Source: Mesorhizobium sp. 131-2-1 (GTDB lineage Bacteria > Pseudomonadota > Alphaproteobacteria > Rhizobiales > Rhizobiaceae). Taken from it: a DNA stretch of 64,000 nucleotides. The stretch lies in NCBI RefSeq assembly GCF_016756535.1, contig NZ_AP023247.1, forward strand, positions 4,526,501 to 4,590,500, written 5' to 3'. Position 1 is the first letter of the stretch. Every line of letters begins with the position of its first letter. Both the position numbers and the translations under genes were made by a program. Below, one piece after another: positions 1 to 9,057 of the stretch. Below the pieces are notes generated by a model. That model had not been told where the DNA came from. It searched no databases and worked only from the letters and a program-made list of their open reading frames with translations.

Positions 1-663
1 TCGCCCTTCCATGCCCTGCAGGCGAACACGCTGGTGGTCAGAGACGGTCGCATCGCCTCGCCGCGCGGCGACGGTCCCGAGATCCCTATCGCCGAACTTC
101 TGTCCGCCGTCGGTCGTGAACGGATCGAGGCCAAGGGCGATACCTTGCCGGCGAACGCTACGGTTGAGGAGCGCTACAAGAACTACACCACCATCGCCGT
201 GTCGATCCCGCACACCGAGGGCGACTATTCGCGCCACTCCTGGTGCGCGCATTTCGTCGAGGTCAGGGTCGACGAGGATTTCGGCGCTGTGCGGGTCTCG
301 CGCGTCGTGTCGGCGCTGGATTCCGGCCGGCTCTACAATCCGAAGCTGGCGGAAAGCCAGTGGAAGGGCGGCATCATCATGGGCATCGGCCAGGCGCTTC
401 TCGAGGAAGGCATGGTCGACCGCCGCCACGGCCGCATCGTCAACGGCAACCTCGCCGACTACATGATCCCGACCAATGCCGACATCCCGGACATCGAGAC
501 GATCTCGGTCGGCATCCCCGACCCGCATTCCTCGGCGCTCGGCGGCAAGGGCGTCGGCGAGCTCGGCATCGTCGGCGTCGCGCCGGCGATCGCCAACGCG
601 GTGTTCCATGCCACGGGCAAGAGGATCAGGGATCTGCCGATTACCTTGGAGAAGGTGATCTGA
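1..663 (+). CDS. Xanthine dehydrogenase-family molybdopterin-binding subunit, C-terminal part (5' end outside window)
   Basis: The reading frame is open from base 1, so the gene begins upstream; 220 residues are visible. The text resembles the C-terminal third of the large molybdenum-binding subunit of the xanthine dehydrogenase/CO dehydrogenase family. It has a SALDSGRLYNPKLAESQ stretch and the conserved GGKGVGELG motif near residue 185. The glutamate of that motif is the catalytic base in characterised relatives. Such subunits bind the molybdopterin cytosine dinucleotide cofactor and work with FAD and 2Fe-2S subunits to hydroxylate aldehydes or N-heterocycles in the cytoplasm. The partner genes would lie upstream, outside the window, and the substrate cannot be told. 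The last five codons and the stop fall in a segment that recurs at 5533 (see the repeat entry). Confidence 0.9.
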   Translation, partial: SPFHALQANTLVVRDGRIASPRGDGPEIPIAELLSAVGRERIEAKGDTLPANATVEERYKNYTTIAVSIPHTEGDYSRHSWCAHFVEVRVDEDFGAVRVSRVVSALDSGRLYNPKLAESQWKGGIIMGIGQALLEEGMVDRRHGRIVNGNLADYMIPTNADIPDIETISVGIPDPHSSALGGKGVGELGIVGVAPAIANAVFHATGKRIRDLPITLEKVI

Positions 664-735
664 AGTTGTCGCGAGACACCCCCCCCTGGCCGGCAAGCCA
701 GCGGGGGTGCTGTCCTGCCGGCGTCTCAGCAAATC
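650..735. repeat. Repeat-like segment spanning the end of the hydroxylase gene
   Basis: Bases 650-688 match 5532-5570 with about six mismatches over 39 positions. The match includes an identical 16-base block (GGAGAAGGTGATCTGA) that encodes the last residues and stop of the upstream gene. It continues into a C-rich hairpin region (CCCCCC..GGGGG) and a GTGCTGTCCTGCCGGCGTCTC string that also recurs in degraded form near 2161-2187. It looks like a member of the palindromic repeat family B described at 45307. Confidence 0.5.
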
Positions 736-753
736 ACACCTCACTTGGGGAGA

Positions 754-1134
754 TCAGACGCTCGCCAGCAAGTTCGCATCCCGTGCCAACCGCCAGCGCC
801 CATCGCCTTCCTTGCGCAGCAGCGTGAGCGTGTAGCCGGACCGCCGCACCGGCCCGCCGCCCGCCGGCGTTGCCGTCAGGTCGATGCGGTTGCGGATATA
901 GGCCCAGTCGCCGAGCAGCTTGAGTTCGACGATCTCGCTCGAGCTATCGATCTTCGTCTCGCCCATGGCCCTTGAGGCGGCGGCGAAGGCCTCCTTGCCG
1001 AACGGTTCCTTGCCGGGAACCATGAAGACCACGTCGTCGGTCATCAGCGAGAGCACGGTCTCCAGATCGCCCTTCCGGCTCGCCGCCATCCAGGCATCGA
1101 CCACCTGCCGGATCGCGCTTTCGTCTTCGGTCAT
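754..1134 (-). CDS. SnoaL-like / DUF4440-type NTF2-fold protein
   Basis: 126 residues from an ATG preceded by AGGGAGG, which fixes this start against a longer frame reaching 1242. The N-terminus (DESAIRQVVDAWMAASRKGD) and the pattern MTDDVVFMVPGKEPFGKEAF are typical of the SnoaL/NTF2-like superfamily, a cone-shaped alpha+beta fold of about 120-140 residues. Members are either small enzymes (isomerases, cyclases) or ligand-binding proteins, and the family tag YTLTLLRKEGDGRWRLARD is present at the C-terminus. No operon partner is evident: the hydroxylase gene upstream is on the other strand and converges on it. The function is unknown; family assignment is fairly safe and the length is full. 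Confidence 0.85.
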   Translation of the reverse strand: MTEDESAIRQVVDAWMAASRKGDLETVLSLMTDDVVFMVPGKEPFGKEAFAAASRAMGETKIDSSSEIVELKLLGDWAYIRNRIDLTATPAGGGPVRRSGYTLTLLRKEGDGRWRLARDANLLASV

Positions 1135-1310
1135 TGGTTTGCCTCCCTGCAATCGCGTGGCGGGCGGATCATCGATGAAATAGGTGGGGCAAACGTCGCC
1201 GCTGGCAATATGCGCCTGCGGATGCGCCGACGGCTGGGTCACGGATTGGCTTGGGAGCCGTGACGGGCCGACTGCCAGTCAGCTTTGCCCAAGAGTGGTT
1301 GGCCGCGGTG

Positions 1311-2124
1311 GCTCGCGACGACTCGCCAAAGAGTGGTTTTCCAACATCGGCAGCAGCAGTAGTATTGCTGCACGGGTTTGTTGAACTTCACGTGGGGTTC
1401 GAGAGGTATGCCGCGAGCGCGACGCCAGATGGCGCTGACTGCTGATTTGGTCGCGCGTACAATTCGCGCGATTGAGAATACCGGTCCGCCCCCGGATCTG
1501 GTTCGCAATCCCGAAACCGAGTGGAACGCCATCATTCGGGAAATGTTGGCAACGCGTCCTGATGGACGGGATGTGTGGATTTTCGCCTATGGCTCACTTC
1601 TCTGGAACCCCGCCGTGGAGCACGTGGAGGAACGTGCGGGCGTAGTGCCGGGGTGGCACCGTTCGTTCTGTATTCGCATGCGAGATTGGCGCGGAACTGT
1701 CGACCAGCCAGGCCTGATGATGGGGCTCGACCGGGGAGGCCAGTGCAGGGGGATGGCCCTACGGCTGGCGGAGGACACGGTTGAGGCCCAACTCGGAAAA
1801 CTTGTCCGGCGCGAAATGCCGGTGAGGCCGTCCAGCAAGCCGTTCACCCACGGCTACCGCTGGCTGCAGGTTCAGACATCTCAAGGGCTCGTTCGAGCCA
1901 TTGCCTTCGTCGTCAACCGAAAGGGAGGCAACTATATGGGAGGCCTTACCCTGGATGAGACGGCCGGCATTTTGGCAAGAGCCTGTGGCCACGCAGGGTC
2001 GTGCGCAGAATATCTTCACAACACAATCTCGCAATTGGAGGCCTTGGGCATTCGGGATCGCAACTTGTGGCGCTTGCAGTCGCTTGTTGCAGACAAGCTT
2101 ACTTCGTCGCATCCGTGACCGGGT
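1311..2124. repeat. 814-bp direct duplication, copy 1 (carries chaC-like gene)
   Basis: This segment is repeated in the same orientation at 5735-6548 (offset 4424). The copies differ at about ten positions, all within the first 300 bases. From about 1616 to 2124 (about 509 bases) they are identical. Similarity stops abruptly a few bases after the gene's stop codon. The copies are separated by an MDR dehydrogenase, a LysR gene and a secreted hypothetical. Confidence 0.95.
1408..2118 (+). CDS. ChaC-like gamma-glutamylcyclotransferase, copy 1
   Basis: 236 residues from ATG 1408; a TTG at 1378 and an ATG at 1432 are alternatives, the latter giving the MALTADLVAR start common in this family. The substrate-binding loop WIFAYGSLLWNP and the AGVVPGWHRSFCIRMRDWRG block identify a ChaC-type protein. 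Family members cleave glutathione or gamma-glutamyl peptides to 5-oxoproline in the cytoplasm. A conserved catalytic glutamate is expected near LVRREMP or GGNYMGGLTLDET, but I cannot assign it with certainty. The gene stands alone. A near-identical second copy lies at 5832; the copies differ at about ten bases, and three clustered changes in the MALT codons are all synonymous, so both reading frames have been kept. Confidence 0.88.
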   Translation: MPRARRQMALTADLVARTIRAIENTGPPPDLVRNPETEWNAIIREMLATRPDGRDVWIFAYGSLLWNPAVEHVEERAGVVPGWHRSFCIRMRDWRGTVDQPGLMMGLDRGGQCRGMALRLAEDTVEAQLGKLVRREMPVRPSSKPFTHGYRWLQVQTSQGLVRAIAFVVNRKGGNYMGGLTLDETAGILARACGHAGSCAEYLHNTISQLEALGIRDRNLWRLQSLVADKLTSSHP

Positions 2125-2227
2125 GCGGCATCCCGCGCGCCGAGGTAGCGGGAGCGCAAATTGGGTGCTGTCCCGACGGCGTCTCTCAAAAGAATCCCGC
2201 CCCGGTTCGCCAATCTCCAGCAGCCGC

Positions 2228-3238
2228 CTACCACTCCAGTCCGAAGACCAGCTTGCCGAAATGCCGGCCGCCGGCGGCCATGTGGGCGTAGGCTTCGGCC
2301 GCTTCGTTCTGTGAAAACACCTTGTCGACGACCGGCTCGATACCGGCGGCGCCGATGGCGCGGGTGGCGTCCTTGAGGTCGGACACCGACCCGGTGTTGT
2401 TGCCGATCACCTTGAGCGCCTTGATGATGATCGGCAGCAGATTGACCGTTGCCTCGGCGCCGGTGACGAAGCCGATGGTGAACAGCGTGCCGCCGGGCGC
2501 GGTGGCGTTGACGGCGCGGGCGAAGGTGGCGGTGCCGCCGGTCTCGACGACGAGGTCGGCGCCGAGGCCGTCGGTCAGTTCCAGCACCTTGCCGTCCCAG
2601 TCTGGCGTCGCGCGGTAGTTGATCAGGTGATCGGCGCCGAGCGCCTTCGCCCGCTCCAGCTTCTCGTCCGACGACGAGGTGATGATGACGGTGGCGCCGG
2701 CGGCCTTGGCAAGTTGGAGGGTGAAGATCGAGACGCCGCCGGTGCCGAGCAGCACGACCACCGAGCCCGGCCCGATATCGGCGACGCGGATGGCGTTCCA
2801 GGCCGTGGTGCCGGCGATCGGCAGCGTCGAGGCCGCCTCGAAGGACAGATGCGCCGGGATCGCCACAACCGAATTGGCCGGCAGCGCGACATATTCGGCC
2901 AGCGATCCGGGCAGCGAGATGCCGCGCATCTGCGTCATCTCGTAAGGCCGCGGCCGGCCGCCGATCCAGCGCGGCTTGGCATGGGCGACGACGCGGTCGC
3001 CAATAGCGAACCGGGTGACGCCCTCGCCGAGCGCGACGATCTCGCCGGCGCCGTCGGCGACGGGAATGAGCGGGAAGCTCGGGCCGGGATAGTTGCCGCT
3101 CGCCACCGCGACATCGACGAAGTTGAGGCTCGCCGCACGCTGGCGGATCAGCACCTCGCCACGCTGTGGTTCGGGCGTGGCCACGGTGGCGGCGCGGAAG
3201 GCGTCGAGCCTCGGCTGGCTCAGTTCGATGGCTTTCAT
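2228..3238 (-). CDS. Zinc-free MDR-family NAD(P)-dependent dehydrogenase (quinone oxidoreductase-like)
   Basis: 336 residues, the usual length of the medium-chain dehydrogenase/reductase family. An N-terminal GroES-like domain (about residues 1-120; GEVLIRQRAASLNFVDVAV) is followed by a Rossmann domain (about 125-270; GTGGVSIFTLQLAKAAGA, then ADLVVETGG) and a return to the substrate domain. The classic GHE zinc signature is absent: the corresponding stretch reads PVADGAGEIVALGEGV. Zinc-independent quinone or alkenal reductase chemistry with NADPH is therefore the better guess. The gene is divergent from the LysR gene at 3327 across an 88-bp gap, so it is probably that regulator's target. The substrate is unknown. 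Confidence 0.9.
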   Translation of the reverse strand: MKAIELSQPRLDAFRAATVATPEPQRGEVLIRQRAASLNFVDVAVASGNYPGPSFPLIPVADGAGEIVALGEGVTRFAIGDRVVAHAKPRWIGGRPRPYEMTQMRGISLPGSLAEYVALPANSVVAIPAHLSFEAASTLPIAGTTAWNAIRVADIGPGSVVVLLGTGGVSIFTLQLAKAAGATVIITSSSDEKLERAKALGADHLINYRATPDWDGKVLELTDGLGADLVVETGGTATFARAVNATAPGGTLFTIGFVTGAEATVNLLPIIIKALKVIGNNTGSVSDLKDATRAIGAAGIEPVVDKVFSQNEAAEAYAHMAAGGRHFGKLVFGLEW

Positions 3239-3326
3239 GGGTTCACTCCGGTGTGACGATTGATCGGTTGAGTGAAGCTAGTTGCTGCGTTATTTCTGGA
3301 TAATCCTTGGCTTCTACATTTGAGTA

Positions 3327-4265
3327 TTGCGAGATATGCAGCAATCCCATGAACCGGCGACCCTTGCCGAAATGGCCGCCTTCGCGGCCATCGCCGAGGC
3401 GCACTCCTTCACCAGGGCAGCGGCGCGTGTCGGGCGCGACGCCACCATCCTGTCGCGGCGCCTGCAATCGCTGGAGGAGCGGCTGGGGGTCCGGCTGCTC
3501 TCCCGCACGACGCGCAGCGTGTCGCTGACCGAAGCAGGCGCCGAGTTCCTGGTGCGCGTGCGCGCCATCCTCGCCTCTGTCGACGAGGCCGAGGCCGCCG
3601 CTTCCGCCCATGCCGGCGGCGGCCCGCGAGGCCTGCTCAGGCTGTCGCTGCCCGGCACGTTCGGGCGCATGTGGATCGCGCCGCTGCTGCCTCAATTCCT
3701 CGCCGAATTTCCCGATGTCCGCATCGAGGCCGAATTCTCCAACCGGTTCGCCGACCTCGTCGCCGAGAATTTCGACGTGGCGGTGCGGCTCGGCGCGCTG
3801 GAGGATTCACGCCTGGTGGCGCGCAAGGTGGCGACACGGCGCCGGCTGCTCTGCGCCGCCCCCTCCTACCTCGCCAGAATGGGCAGGCCGGAAACACCGC
3901 AGGCGCTGCTCGAACATGCCTGCCTCGGCTTCTCCGGCTTCCAGACCTTTCCGGCCTGGGAGATGACCGACCGCGAAGGCCGGCGCGCGCGCGTCGAGGT
4001 GTCGGGGCCGCTCGTCACCGACGATGCCGAGGTGCTGGTCGACGCAGCCGTACAAGGCGTCGGCCTGATGATGAGCACCGACTGGCTGGTCGGCCGCGAG
4101 CTCGCCGACGGACGGCTGGTGCCGATCCTGGAGGACTGGACGCTGGCCGACGAAGGCGCGGTCTATGTCGTCATGCCGTCAGCCAAGGGCCAGGCCGCCA
4201 AGACCCGCGCCTTCGCCGACTGGATCGGCAAGCGCTTCGCGCCGGAGCCGCCCTGGCGGCGGTGA
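3327..4265 (+). CDS. LysR-family transcriptional regulator
   Basis: 312 residues. An N-terminal winged helix-turn-helix (about residues 10-70; AAFAAIAEAHSFTRAAARVGRDATILSRRLQSLEERLGVRLL) is followed by a periplasmic-binding-like effector domain (about 95-305). Length and order are typical of LysR regulators. It resembles the CrgA/DmlR subgroup, which often controls the adjacent divergent oxidoreductase gene; the MDR gene at 2228 sits in that position, and the 88-bp intergenic space should hold both promoters and the operator. The effector is unknown. A long frame on the opposite strand is a GC-driven shadow. Confidence 0.92.
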   Translation: MRDMQQSHEPATLAEMAAFAAIAEAHSFTRAAARVGRDATILSRRLQSLEERLGVRLLSRTTRSVSLTEAGAEFLVRVRAILASVDEAEAAASAHAGGGPRGLLRLSLPGTFGRMWIAPLLPQFLAEFPDVRIEAEFSNRFADLVAENFDVAVRLGALEDSRLVARKVATRRRLLCAAPSYLARMGRPETPQALLEHACLGFSGFQTFPAWEMTDREGRRARVEVSGPLVTDDAEVLVDAAVQGVGLMMSTDWLVGRELADGRLVPILEDWTLADEGAVYVVMPSAKGQAAKTRAFADWIGKRFAPEPPWRR

Positions 4266-4325
4266 GGCTGCTGAATTCCGTCTTCGCGGGAAGATGGCCG
4301 CCAACCGCTTTCGCCGGTTTCCGGC

Positions 4326-5453
4326 CTATCCCGGAATGTCCCAGTTCGATCGTGTCAGAACATCACAGGGCGGAAGGATCTCTTCGGGTTTGAGGTCACG
4401 GCGCTGGATCTCATCGGCGACAAATTCCTCGCGCGGCCCCCACGCCCCGCCGATGCCGATTTCCAACGGGATCTTGTCCGGCGTCAGACATTGCGAATGG
4501 TTGACATCAAACGTGCGTGGCGCCATGTCGAACCACTCGCATGGCTCGCCGAGAATGCTATCCGTGCGACCCAAGCTCTCTGGGATGATGGCATGGCCAG
4601 GGATAATAGGCATTACATCTCCGGACGCGCATTTCTGGCAAAGGGAGAGGCCCTCGAACGCGCCGCCCTTGGCTGCATTGAAGAATAGGCCCTGTCCCGT
4701 TCGGGTGTTCCGGATGCTCAGTCTTCGTCGTCCATCCGGATAGGATATTTGATCGTAGATCCACGGATCGTGCCGGCGCATGACCCTGACCGCACCTTTC
4801 CATTGCATGCGCATGGCAAAATCCGGCGGCCGCTTAACGGCAGCCGCAGCCGGCTGGTCGTCGAAGTGCAGCCATTGGGCGACGTCGAGCAGCTTGGCAG
4901 GCAGCGCGACCTCCTCGGCGGACACAGGCCGGCGTTTGAGTTTGACAAGCGTTGTCTGACGAAACGGCGAACCGTTCACAAACACCTTGGTGGCAATCTC
5001 GATACCATCGGCTGTCACGCAACTCAGCCATTTCAGCCCGGGTTCTGACCTGTCTGGATCGCGCCGCTGGACTTCCCGTACATCGCATCGCTCGCCACCG
5101 TGCGTCTCGGTCTGTCCGGTTTCGATGACCCTGCGAATTCGCTCGTAGGATGTCGATGTCTCACGACTTATCGAAACAGGCGAATAGCCTGTCTGGGAGT
5201 CTCCGCCGAAAGTGACTGATATCTGCCTTGCCGGATTTCCATAGGTTGTGGCTTGCATTTCCTCCACACGGACCCAGCCGCCATGATGCGTGACGATCCT
5301 CGTATGGGCTGCGGTCGGTCCTACCAATGGTTGGACCGTTATGGTCGCGACATAGTCGGGGACGTCAGCGGAGGGCGAATAGGGGATGTTGTCGCCCGCC
5401 CGCGCCATGGAGCTTGCGAGCGCAAGACCCACCATTATCGAAAATCTCATCAT
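4326..5453 (-). CDS. Secreted hypothetical protein
   Basis: 375 residues from the first of two adjacent ATG codons, placed 2 bases after a GGAGAG ribosome binding site. The N-terminus MMRFSIMVGLALASSMARA is a clear signal peptide with a likely cleavage after ARA or AGD, so the mature protein should be periplasmic. Nothing else matches a family I know. There are four cysteines in the second half (positions of CRVC/CQKC type, for example LCQKCASGD and EPCEWFD) that could form disulfides, and a VMRRHDPWIYDQISYPDGRRRLSIRNTRTGQGLFF-like stretch (quoted in part as YPDGRRRLSIRN) that looks beta-rich. It is isolated, with no operon partner. It lies between the two copies of the chaC duplication. Confidence 0.75.
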   Translation of the reverse strand: MMRFSIMVGLALASSMARAGDNIPYSPSADVPDYVATITVQPLVGPTAAHTRIVTHHGGWVRVEEMQATTYGNPARQISVTFGGDSQTGYSPVSISRETSTSYERIRRVIETGQTETHGGERCDVREVQRRDPDRSEPGLKWLSCVTADGIEIATKVFVNGSPFRQTTLVKLKRRPVSAEEVALPAKLLDVAQWLHFDDQPAAAAVKRPPDFAMRMQWKGAVRVMRRHDPWIYDQISYPDGRRRLSIRNTRTGQGLFFNAAKGGAFEGLSLCQKCASGDVMPIIPGHAIIPESLGRTDSILGEPCEWFDMAPRTFDVNHSQCLTPDKIPLEIGIGGAWGPREEFVADEIQRRDLKPEEILPPCDVLTRSNWDIPG

Positions 5454-5532
5454 GACTCTCCCCCGGGGCCACGCTGTTGGAGCCGGTAGGATTTCCGGCA
5501 ACAGCGGCTATTTTGCGACGGCCAGACGGCAA

Positions 5533-5605
5533 TCGGAGAAGGTGATCTGAGGTTAGCGCGAGGCACCCCCTCTGCCCTGCCGGGCATCTCCCCCTCAGGG
5601 GGCCT
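5533..5605. repeat. Palindromic intergenic repeat, family B
   Basis: Contains CACCCCCTCTGCCCTGCCGG followed by GCATCTCCCCCTCAGGGGG, a short stem capped by TCA. The same string with small changes occurs at 45307-45378, 55225-55280 and 55331-55415, and in fragments at 16890, 20225 and 56320. Its first 38 bases match 650-688. It fills part of the 378-bp gap between the secreted hypothetical and the second chaC copy; the rest of that gap is the 5' arm of the duplication and unassigned DNA. Confidence 0.75.
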
Positions 5606-5734
5606 TTGCATAATTCAGCCTGTCGCATTTGGCCTTCGAATTCGATCCGAGCACGAGGAAACGAGTTTCGAGCAAAGGCGCCCGGTGAGAAGACCTTGCG
5701 CGGCTTCTTGGAAAAGCATTTCGCGCCTGCTGTA

Positions 5735-6548
5735 GCTCGCGACGACTCGCCAAAGAGTGGTTTTCCAACATCGGCAGCGGCAGTAATATTGCTGCACGGG
5801 TTTGTTGAACTTCACGTGGGATTCGAGAGGTATGCCGCGAGCGCGACGCCAGATGGCACTAACAGCTGATTTGGTCGCGCGTACAATTCGCGCGATTGAG
5901 AATACCGGTCCGCCCCCGGATCTGGTTCGCAATACCGAAACCGAGTGGAACGCCATCGTTCGGGAAATGCTGGCAACGCGTCCTGATGGACGGGATGTGT
6001 GGATTTTCGCCTATGGCTCACTTCTCTGGAACCCGGCCGTGGAGCACGTGGAGGAACGTGCGGGCGTAGTGCCGGGGTGGCACCGTTCGTTCTGTATTCG
6101 CATGCGAGATTGGCGCGGAACTGTCGACCAGCCAGGCCTGATGATGGGGCTCGACCGGGGAGGCCAGTGCAGGGGGATGGCCCTACGGCTGGCGGAGGAC
6201 ACGGTTGAGGCCCAACTCGGAAAACTTGTCCGGCGCGAAATGCCGGTGAGGCCGTCCAGCAAGCCGTTCACCCACGGCTACCGCTGGCTGCAGGTTCAGA
6301 CATCTCAAGGGCTCGTTCGAGCCATTGCCTTCGTCGTCAACCGAAAGGGAGGCAACTATATGGGAGGCCTTACCCTGGATGAGACGGCCGGCATTTTGGC
6401 AAGAGCCTGTGGCCACGCAGGGTCGTGCGCAGAATATCTTCACAACACAATCTCGCAATTGGAGGCCTTGGGCATTCGGGATCGCAACTTGTGGCGCTTG
6501 CAGTCGCTTGTTGCAGACAAGCTTACTTCGTCGCATCCGTGACCGAGC
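5735..6548. repeat. 814-bp direct duplication, copy 2
   Basis: Second copy of the segment at 1311-2124. Differences are confined to bases 5735-6038 or so; the remaining 3' 509 bases are identical to copy 1. This polarity suggests a recent duplication followed by partial gene conversion, or conversion between older paralogues. Confidence 0.95.
5832..6542 (+). CDS. ChaC-like gamma-glutamylcyclotransferase, copy 2
   Basis: 236 residues, the same start context and length as the copy at 1408. It differs from copy 1 by only two amino acids within the chosen frame (P to T in the LVRN-x-ETEW stretch and I to V in NAI-x-REM). The FAYGSLLWNP substrate loop is intact, so the enzyme should be active on glutathione or gamma-glutamyl peptides. 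It converges with the slipin gene at 6730, and the gap between them holds a long inverted repeat. Redundancy of two functional copies 4.4 kb apart is unusual for this family. Confidence 0.88.
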   Translation: MPRARRQMALTADLVARTIRAIENTGPPPDLVRNTETEWNAIVREMLATRPDGRDVWIFAYGSLLWNPAVEHVEERAGVVPGWHRSFCIRMRDWRGTVDQPGLMMGLDRGGQCRGMALRLAEDTVEAQLGKLVRREMPVRPSSKPFTHGYRWLQVQTSQGLVRAIAFVVNRKGGNYMGGLTLDETAGILARACGHAGSCAEYLHNTISQLEALGIRDRNLWRLQSLVADKLTSSHP

Positions 6549-6581
6549 CGGGCGATGCGGCGGGAGCTACGCTTCCCCTCC

Positions 6582-6718
6582 TCCCCTTGTGGGAGAAGGT
6601 GTCGCCGAAGGCGACGGATGAGGGGTGCTCCAGCTTGGCAAGGACGGCGATCCGTCCAACACCCCTCATCCGTCTCGGCGCGCGCGCCGATCCACCTTCT
6701 CCCACAAGGGGAGAAGGT
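6582..6718. repeat. Long inverted repeat of family A between convergent genes
   Basis: The left arm CTCCCCTTGTGGGAGAAGGT plus GGATGAGGGGTG is mirrored by CACCCCTCATCC plus CCACCTTCTCCCACAAGGGG, making a potential hairpin about 137 bases long. Both arms also contain smaller internal stems (GTCGCC..GGCGAC and CGGCGCGCGCGCCG). The element lies exactly between two convergent genes (chaC copy 2 and slipin), where it could act as a bidirectional terminator. Related units occur at 32677, 33845 and 56825. Confidence 0.85.
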
Positions 6719-6729
6719 AGAGCCGCGCA

Positions 6730-7488
6730 TCACTTCCCCTGCCCCTTCAAAAACTGCCCGAGCAGATCCACCGGCAGCGGGAACACCACCGTCGACGAGC
6801 GCTCGCCGGCGATGTCGTGCAGGGCCTCGAAATAGCGCAATTGCATGGCCTGCGGCTCGGCCGCCAGCATGCGGCCGGCCTCGACCAGCTTGGCCGCTGC
6901 CTGCTGCTCGCCATCGGCGTTGATCACCTTGGCGCGGCGCAGGCGTTCGGCCTCGGCCTGCTTGGCGATGGCGCGGATCATGCTCTCGTTGAGATCGACA
7001 TGCTTGATCTCGACATTGGAGACCTTGATGCCCCAGGCATCGGTGCGCTGGTCGAGGATCTCCTGGATGTCGTTGTTGAGCTTGTCGCGCTCGGCCAGCA
7101 TCTCGTCGAGCTCATGCTTGCCGAGCACCGAGCGCAGCGTGGTCTGCGCCAGCTGGTTGGTGGCGGCCATGAAATCCTCGACCTGGATGATCGCCCGCTC
7201 GGCATCGACGATGCGGAAATAGAGCACGGCGTTGACCTTCACCGAGACATTGTCGCGCGAGATCACGTCCTGCGGCGGCACGTCCTGCACCACGACGCGC
7301 AGGTCCACCCGCACCATCTGCTGGACGAAGGGGATGAGGATGATGAGGCCGGGACCCTTGACCGCGGTGAAGCGGCCGAGCGTGAAGACCACGCCGCGCT
7401 CATACTCCCTCAGGATGCGGATGGCCACCGACAGGAATATGATCACGGCCACCGCAAGGACCAGATAGGCGACGTAACCGACCATCAT
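6730..7488 (-). CDS. Slipin (stomatin/SPFH family) membrane protein
   Basis: 252 residues. One N-terminal membrane segment (about residues 4-24) is followed by an SPFH/band-7 domain (about 25-185), which includes [14 protein letters not shown] and a helical [21 protein letters not shown] stretch (quoted in part as [17 protein letters not shown]) expected to form a coiled coil. These proteins oligomerise at the membrane in lipid microdomains. Its ATG overlaps the nfeD stop codon as ATGA, so the two are translationally coupled; slipin-NfeD pairs are widely conserved, and NfeD homologues cleave the C-terminus of stomatins in archaea. The alternative longer frame extending to 7785 runs inside nfeD and is rejected. 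Confidence 0.95.
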   Translation of the reverse strand: MMVGYVAYLVLAVAVIIFLSVAIRILREYERGVVFTLGRFTAVKGPGLIILIPFVQQMVRVDLRVVVQDVPPQDVISRDNVSVKVNAVLYFRIVDAERAIIQVEDFMAATNQLAQTTLRSVLGKHELDEMLAERDKLNNDIQEILDQRTDAWGIKVSNVEIKHVDLNESMIRAIAKQAEAERLRRAKVINADGEQQAAAKLVEAGRMLAAEPQAMQLRYFEALHDIAGERSSTVVFPLPVDLLGQFLKGQGK

Positions 7489-8861
7489 TTGATTGCTCCG
7501 TTGTTGTTCGCGCCGCGACGCCTGACTGTCAGCACGAGATCGCCGACCTCGGTCACCTCGACGCTGTCGCCGGGCGCGACGGGCCCGTCGGCCCTCGCCC
7601 GCCAGCGCTCGCCCAAGGCCAGCACATGGCCCTCGCCGCCCTGCCAGTCGAGGATCTCGACGGGCAGGCCGCGCATCGCCTCGCCGCCGACACGCGGCGG
7701 GTTCTTGCGCGCCGCCCAGACATAGGTTCCGGTAAGCAGCGCCAGCCCCAGGGTCAGCGCGGCGGCGGGGCCGATGACTGCCCACGACATGGCAAAGCCC
7801 GGACCCTCGACCTTGAGCAGCATGGCCGAGCCAAGCAGGAAGGCGGCGACGCCGCCCAGCCCCAGCACCACGGTGGGATTGAAGGCCTCGATGATCAGGA
7901 AAGCGACGCCGAGTAGCATCAGCGCAAGGCCGGTATAGTTGATCGGCAACAGGTTGAGCGCATAGAGGCCGAGCACGAGGCAGATGGTGCCGATGACGCC
8001 GGGCGCCACCGCGCCGGGGCTGGTGAATTCGAACACGAGACCGTAGACGCCGACCAGCATCAGGATGACGGCGATGTTCGGATCGGTGATCACGGAAAGC
8101 AGCCGGATGAACCAGCCGGGCTCCAGCGTCTCGACGGCGAGGCCTTTCGTCGCCAGGACCTGCTTCTTGCCGGCCACGTCGATGGTGCGCCCGTCGGCCA
8201 ATTGCAAAAGCTCGGTGGTGTCGCGGGCGACGAAGTCGATGACATGTTCCTGCAATGCGGCATTGGCCGACAGGCTCGCCGCCTCGCGCACCGCCTTTTC
8301 GCCCCAGTCGCCATTGCGCCCGCGCAGTTCGGCAAGCGAGCGGATGAGCGCCACCGCGTCATTGGTGACCTTGGCCATCATCGCGTCGCCCTCCGGCCGT
8401 CCGCTGGCGTCCTTCTGGTCCTTGTCCTTCTCACCACCGGGAAGCGACGGCAGCCCGCCTATCTCGACCGGTGTCGCCGCGCCCAGGTTGGTGCCCGGCG
8501 CCATCGCCGCGACATGCGTGGCGTAGAGGATGTAGGTGCCGGCGCTGGCCGCATGGCCGCCAGCCGGCGCGACATAGCCGATGACGGGCACCGGCGAGGC
8601 CAGGATGTCGGCGATCATCTCGCGCATCGAGGTAACCAGGCCGCCCGGCGTGTCGAGTTGAAGGATGAGGACCGCGGCGTTGCGTTTGGCGGCGGTGTCG
8701 AGCGCCTCCTCGAGCTGCCTGGTGCTCGCCGGCCCGATGGCGCCGTCAATGGCGACGCTCAGCGCGACCTTCCCGCCCACCGCCCCGGTTGAAGGAAAGG
8801 AAAAAAGGACCGCGGCGGCCACGCAGGCCGCGACGAGAAGGACCAACCGCGCGAGTCTCAC
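7485..8861 (-). CDS. nfeD: NfeD-family membrane serine protease
   Basis: 458 residues from GTG 8861, 8 bases after GGAG (a TTG at 8867 is too close to that site). An N-terminal signal/anchor segment is followed by a ClpP-like (crotonase-fold) protease domain at about residues 35-230. The likely nucleophile is the Ser in [15 protein letters not shown], with an ILQLDTPGG oxyanion motif upstream. Four or five membrane helices come next (about 265-385), then a C-terminal OB-fold NfeD domain (about 395-455; [18 protein letters not shown], ending LVLTVRRRG). Full-length NfeD1b-type architecture. It is the upstream partner of the slipin gene, overlapping it by four bases. The name derives from nodulation efficiency in rhizobia. 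Confidence 0.95.
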   Translation of the reverse strand: MRLARLVLLVAACVAAAVLFSFPSTGAVGGKVALSVAIDGAIGPASTRQLEEALDTAAKRNAAVLILQLDTPGGLVTSMREMIADILASPVPVIGYVAPAGGHAASAGTYILYATHVAAMAPGTNLGAATPVEIGGLPSLPGGEKDKDQKDASGRPEGDAMMAKVTNDAVALIRSLAELRGRNGDWGEKAVREAASLSANAALQEHVIDFVARDTTELLQLADGRTIDVAGKKQVLATKGLAVETLEPGWFIRLLSVITDPNIAVILMLVGVYGLVFEFTSPGAVAPGVIGTICLVLGLYALNLLPINYTGLALMLLGVAFLIIEAFNPTVVLGLGGVAAFLLGSAMLLKVEGPGFAMSWAVIGPAAALTLGLALLTGTYVWAARKNPPRVGGEAMRGLPVEILDWQGGEGHVLALGERWRARADGPVAPGDSVEVTEVGDLVLTVRRRGANNNGAIK

Positions 8862-9057
8862 GCTCAAAGCTCCTTGGATTCAATATGGGGTTGTGCCCGC
8901 GCGAAGTCCAATAAGGGCCGAGGAGCTCGGGCGCGTTGGCCTCAATTACGATTCCACGGCAATTTCGACGCGGGCTCCAACGTTGGCTCCCTCGCCCATT
9001 CCGCATTGTCTCCGCCGACGGCGCGAACGAACGCGCCTGCAACCGATGGAGACGACT

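Noticed and set aside
6730..7785. Long version of the slipin gene
   Set aside because: The 99 extra codons lie inside nfeD and are Arg/Ala-rich without similarity; the ATGA overlap at 7485-7488 marks the real start.
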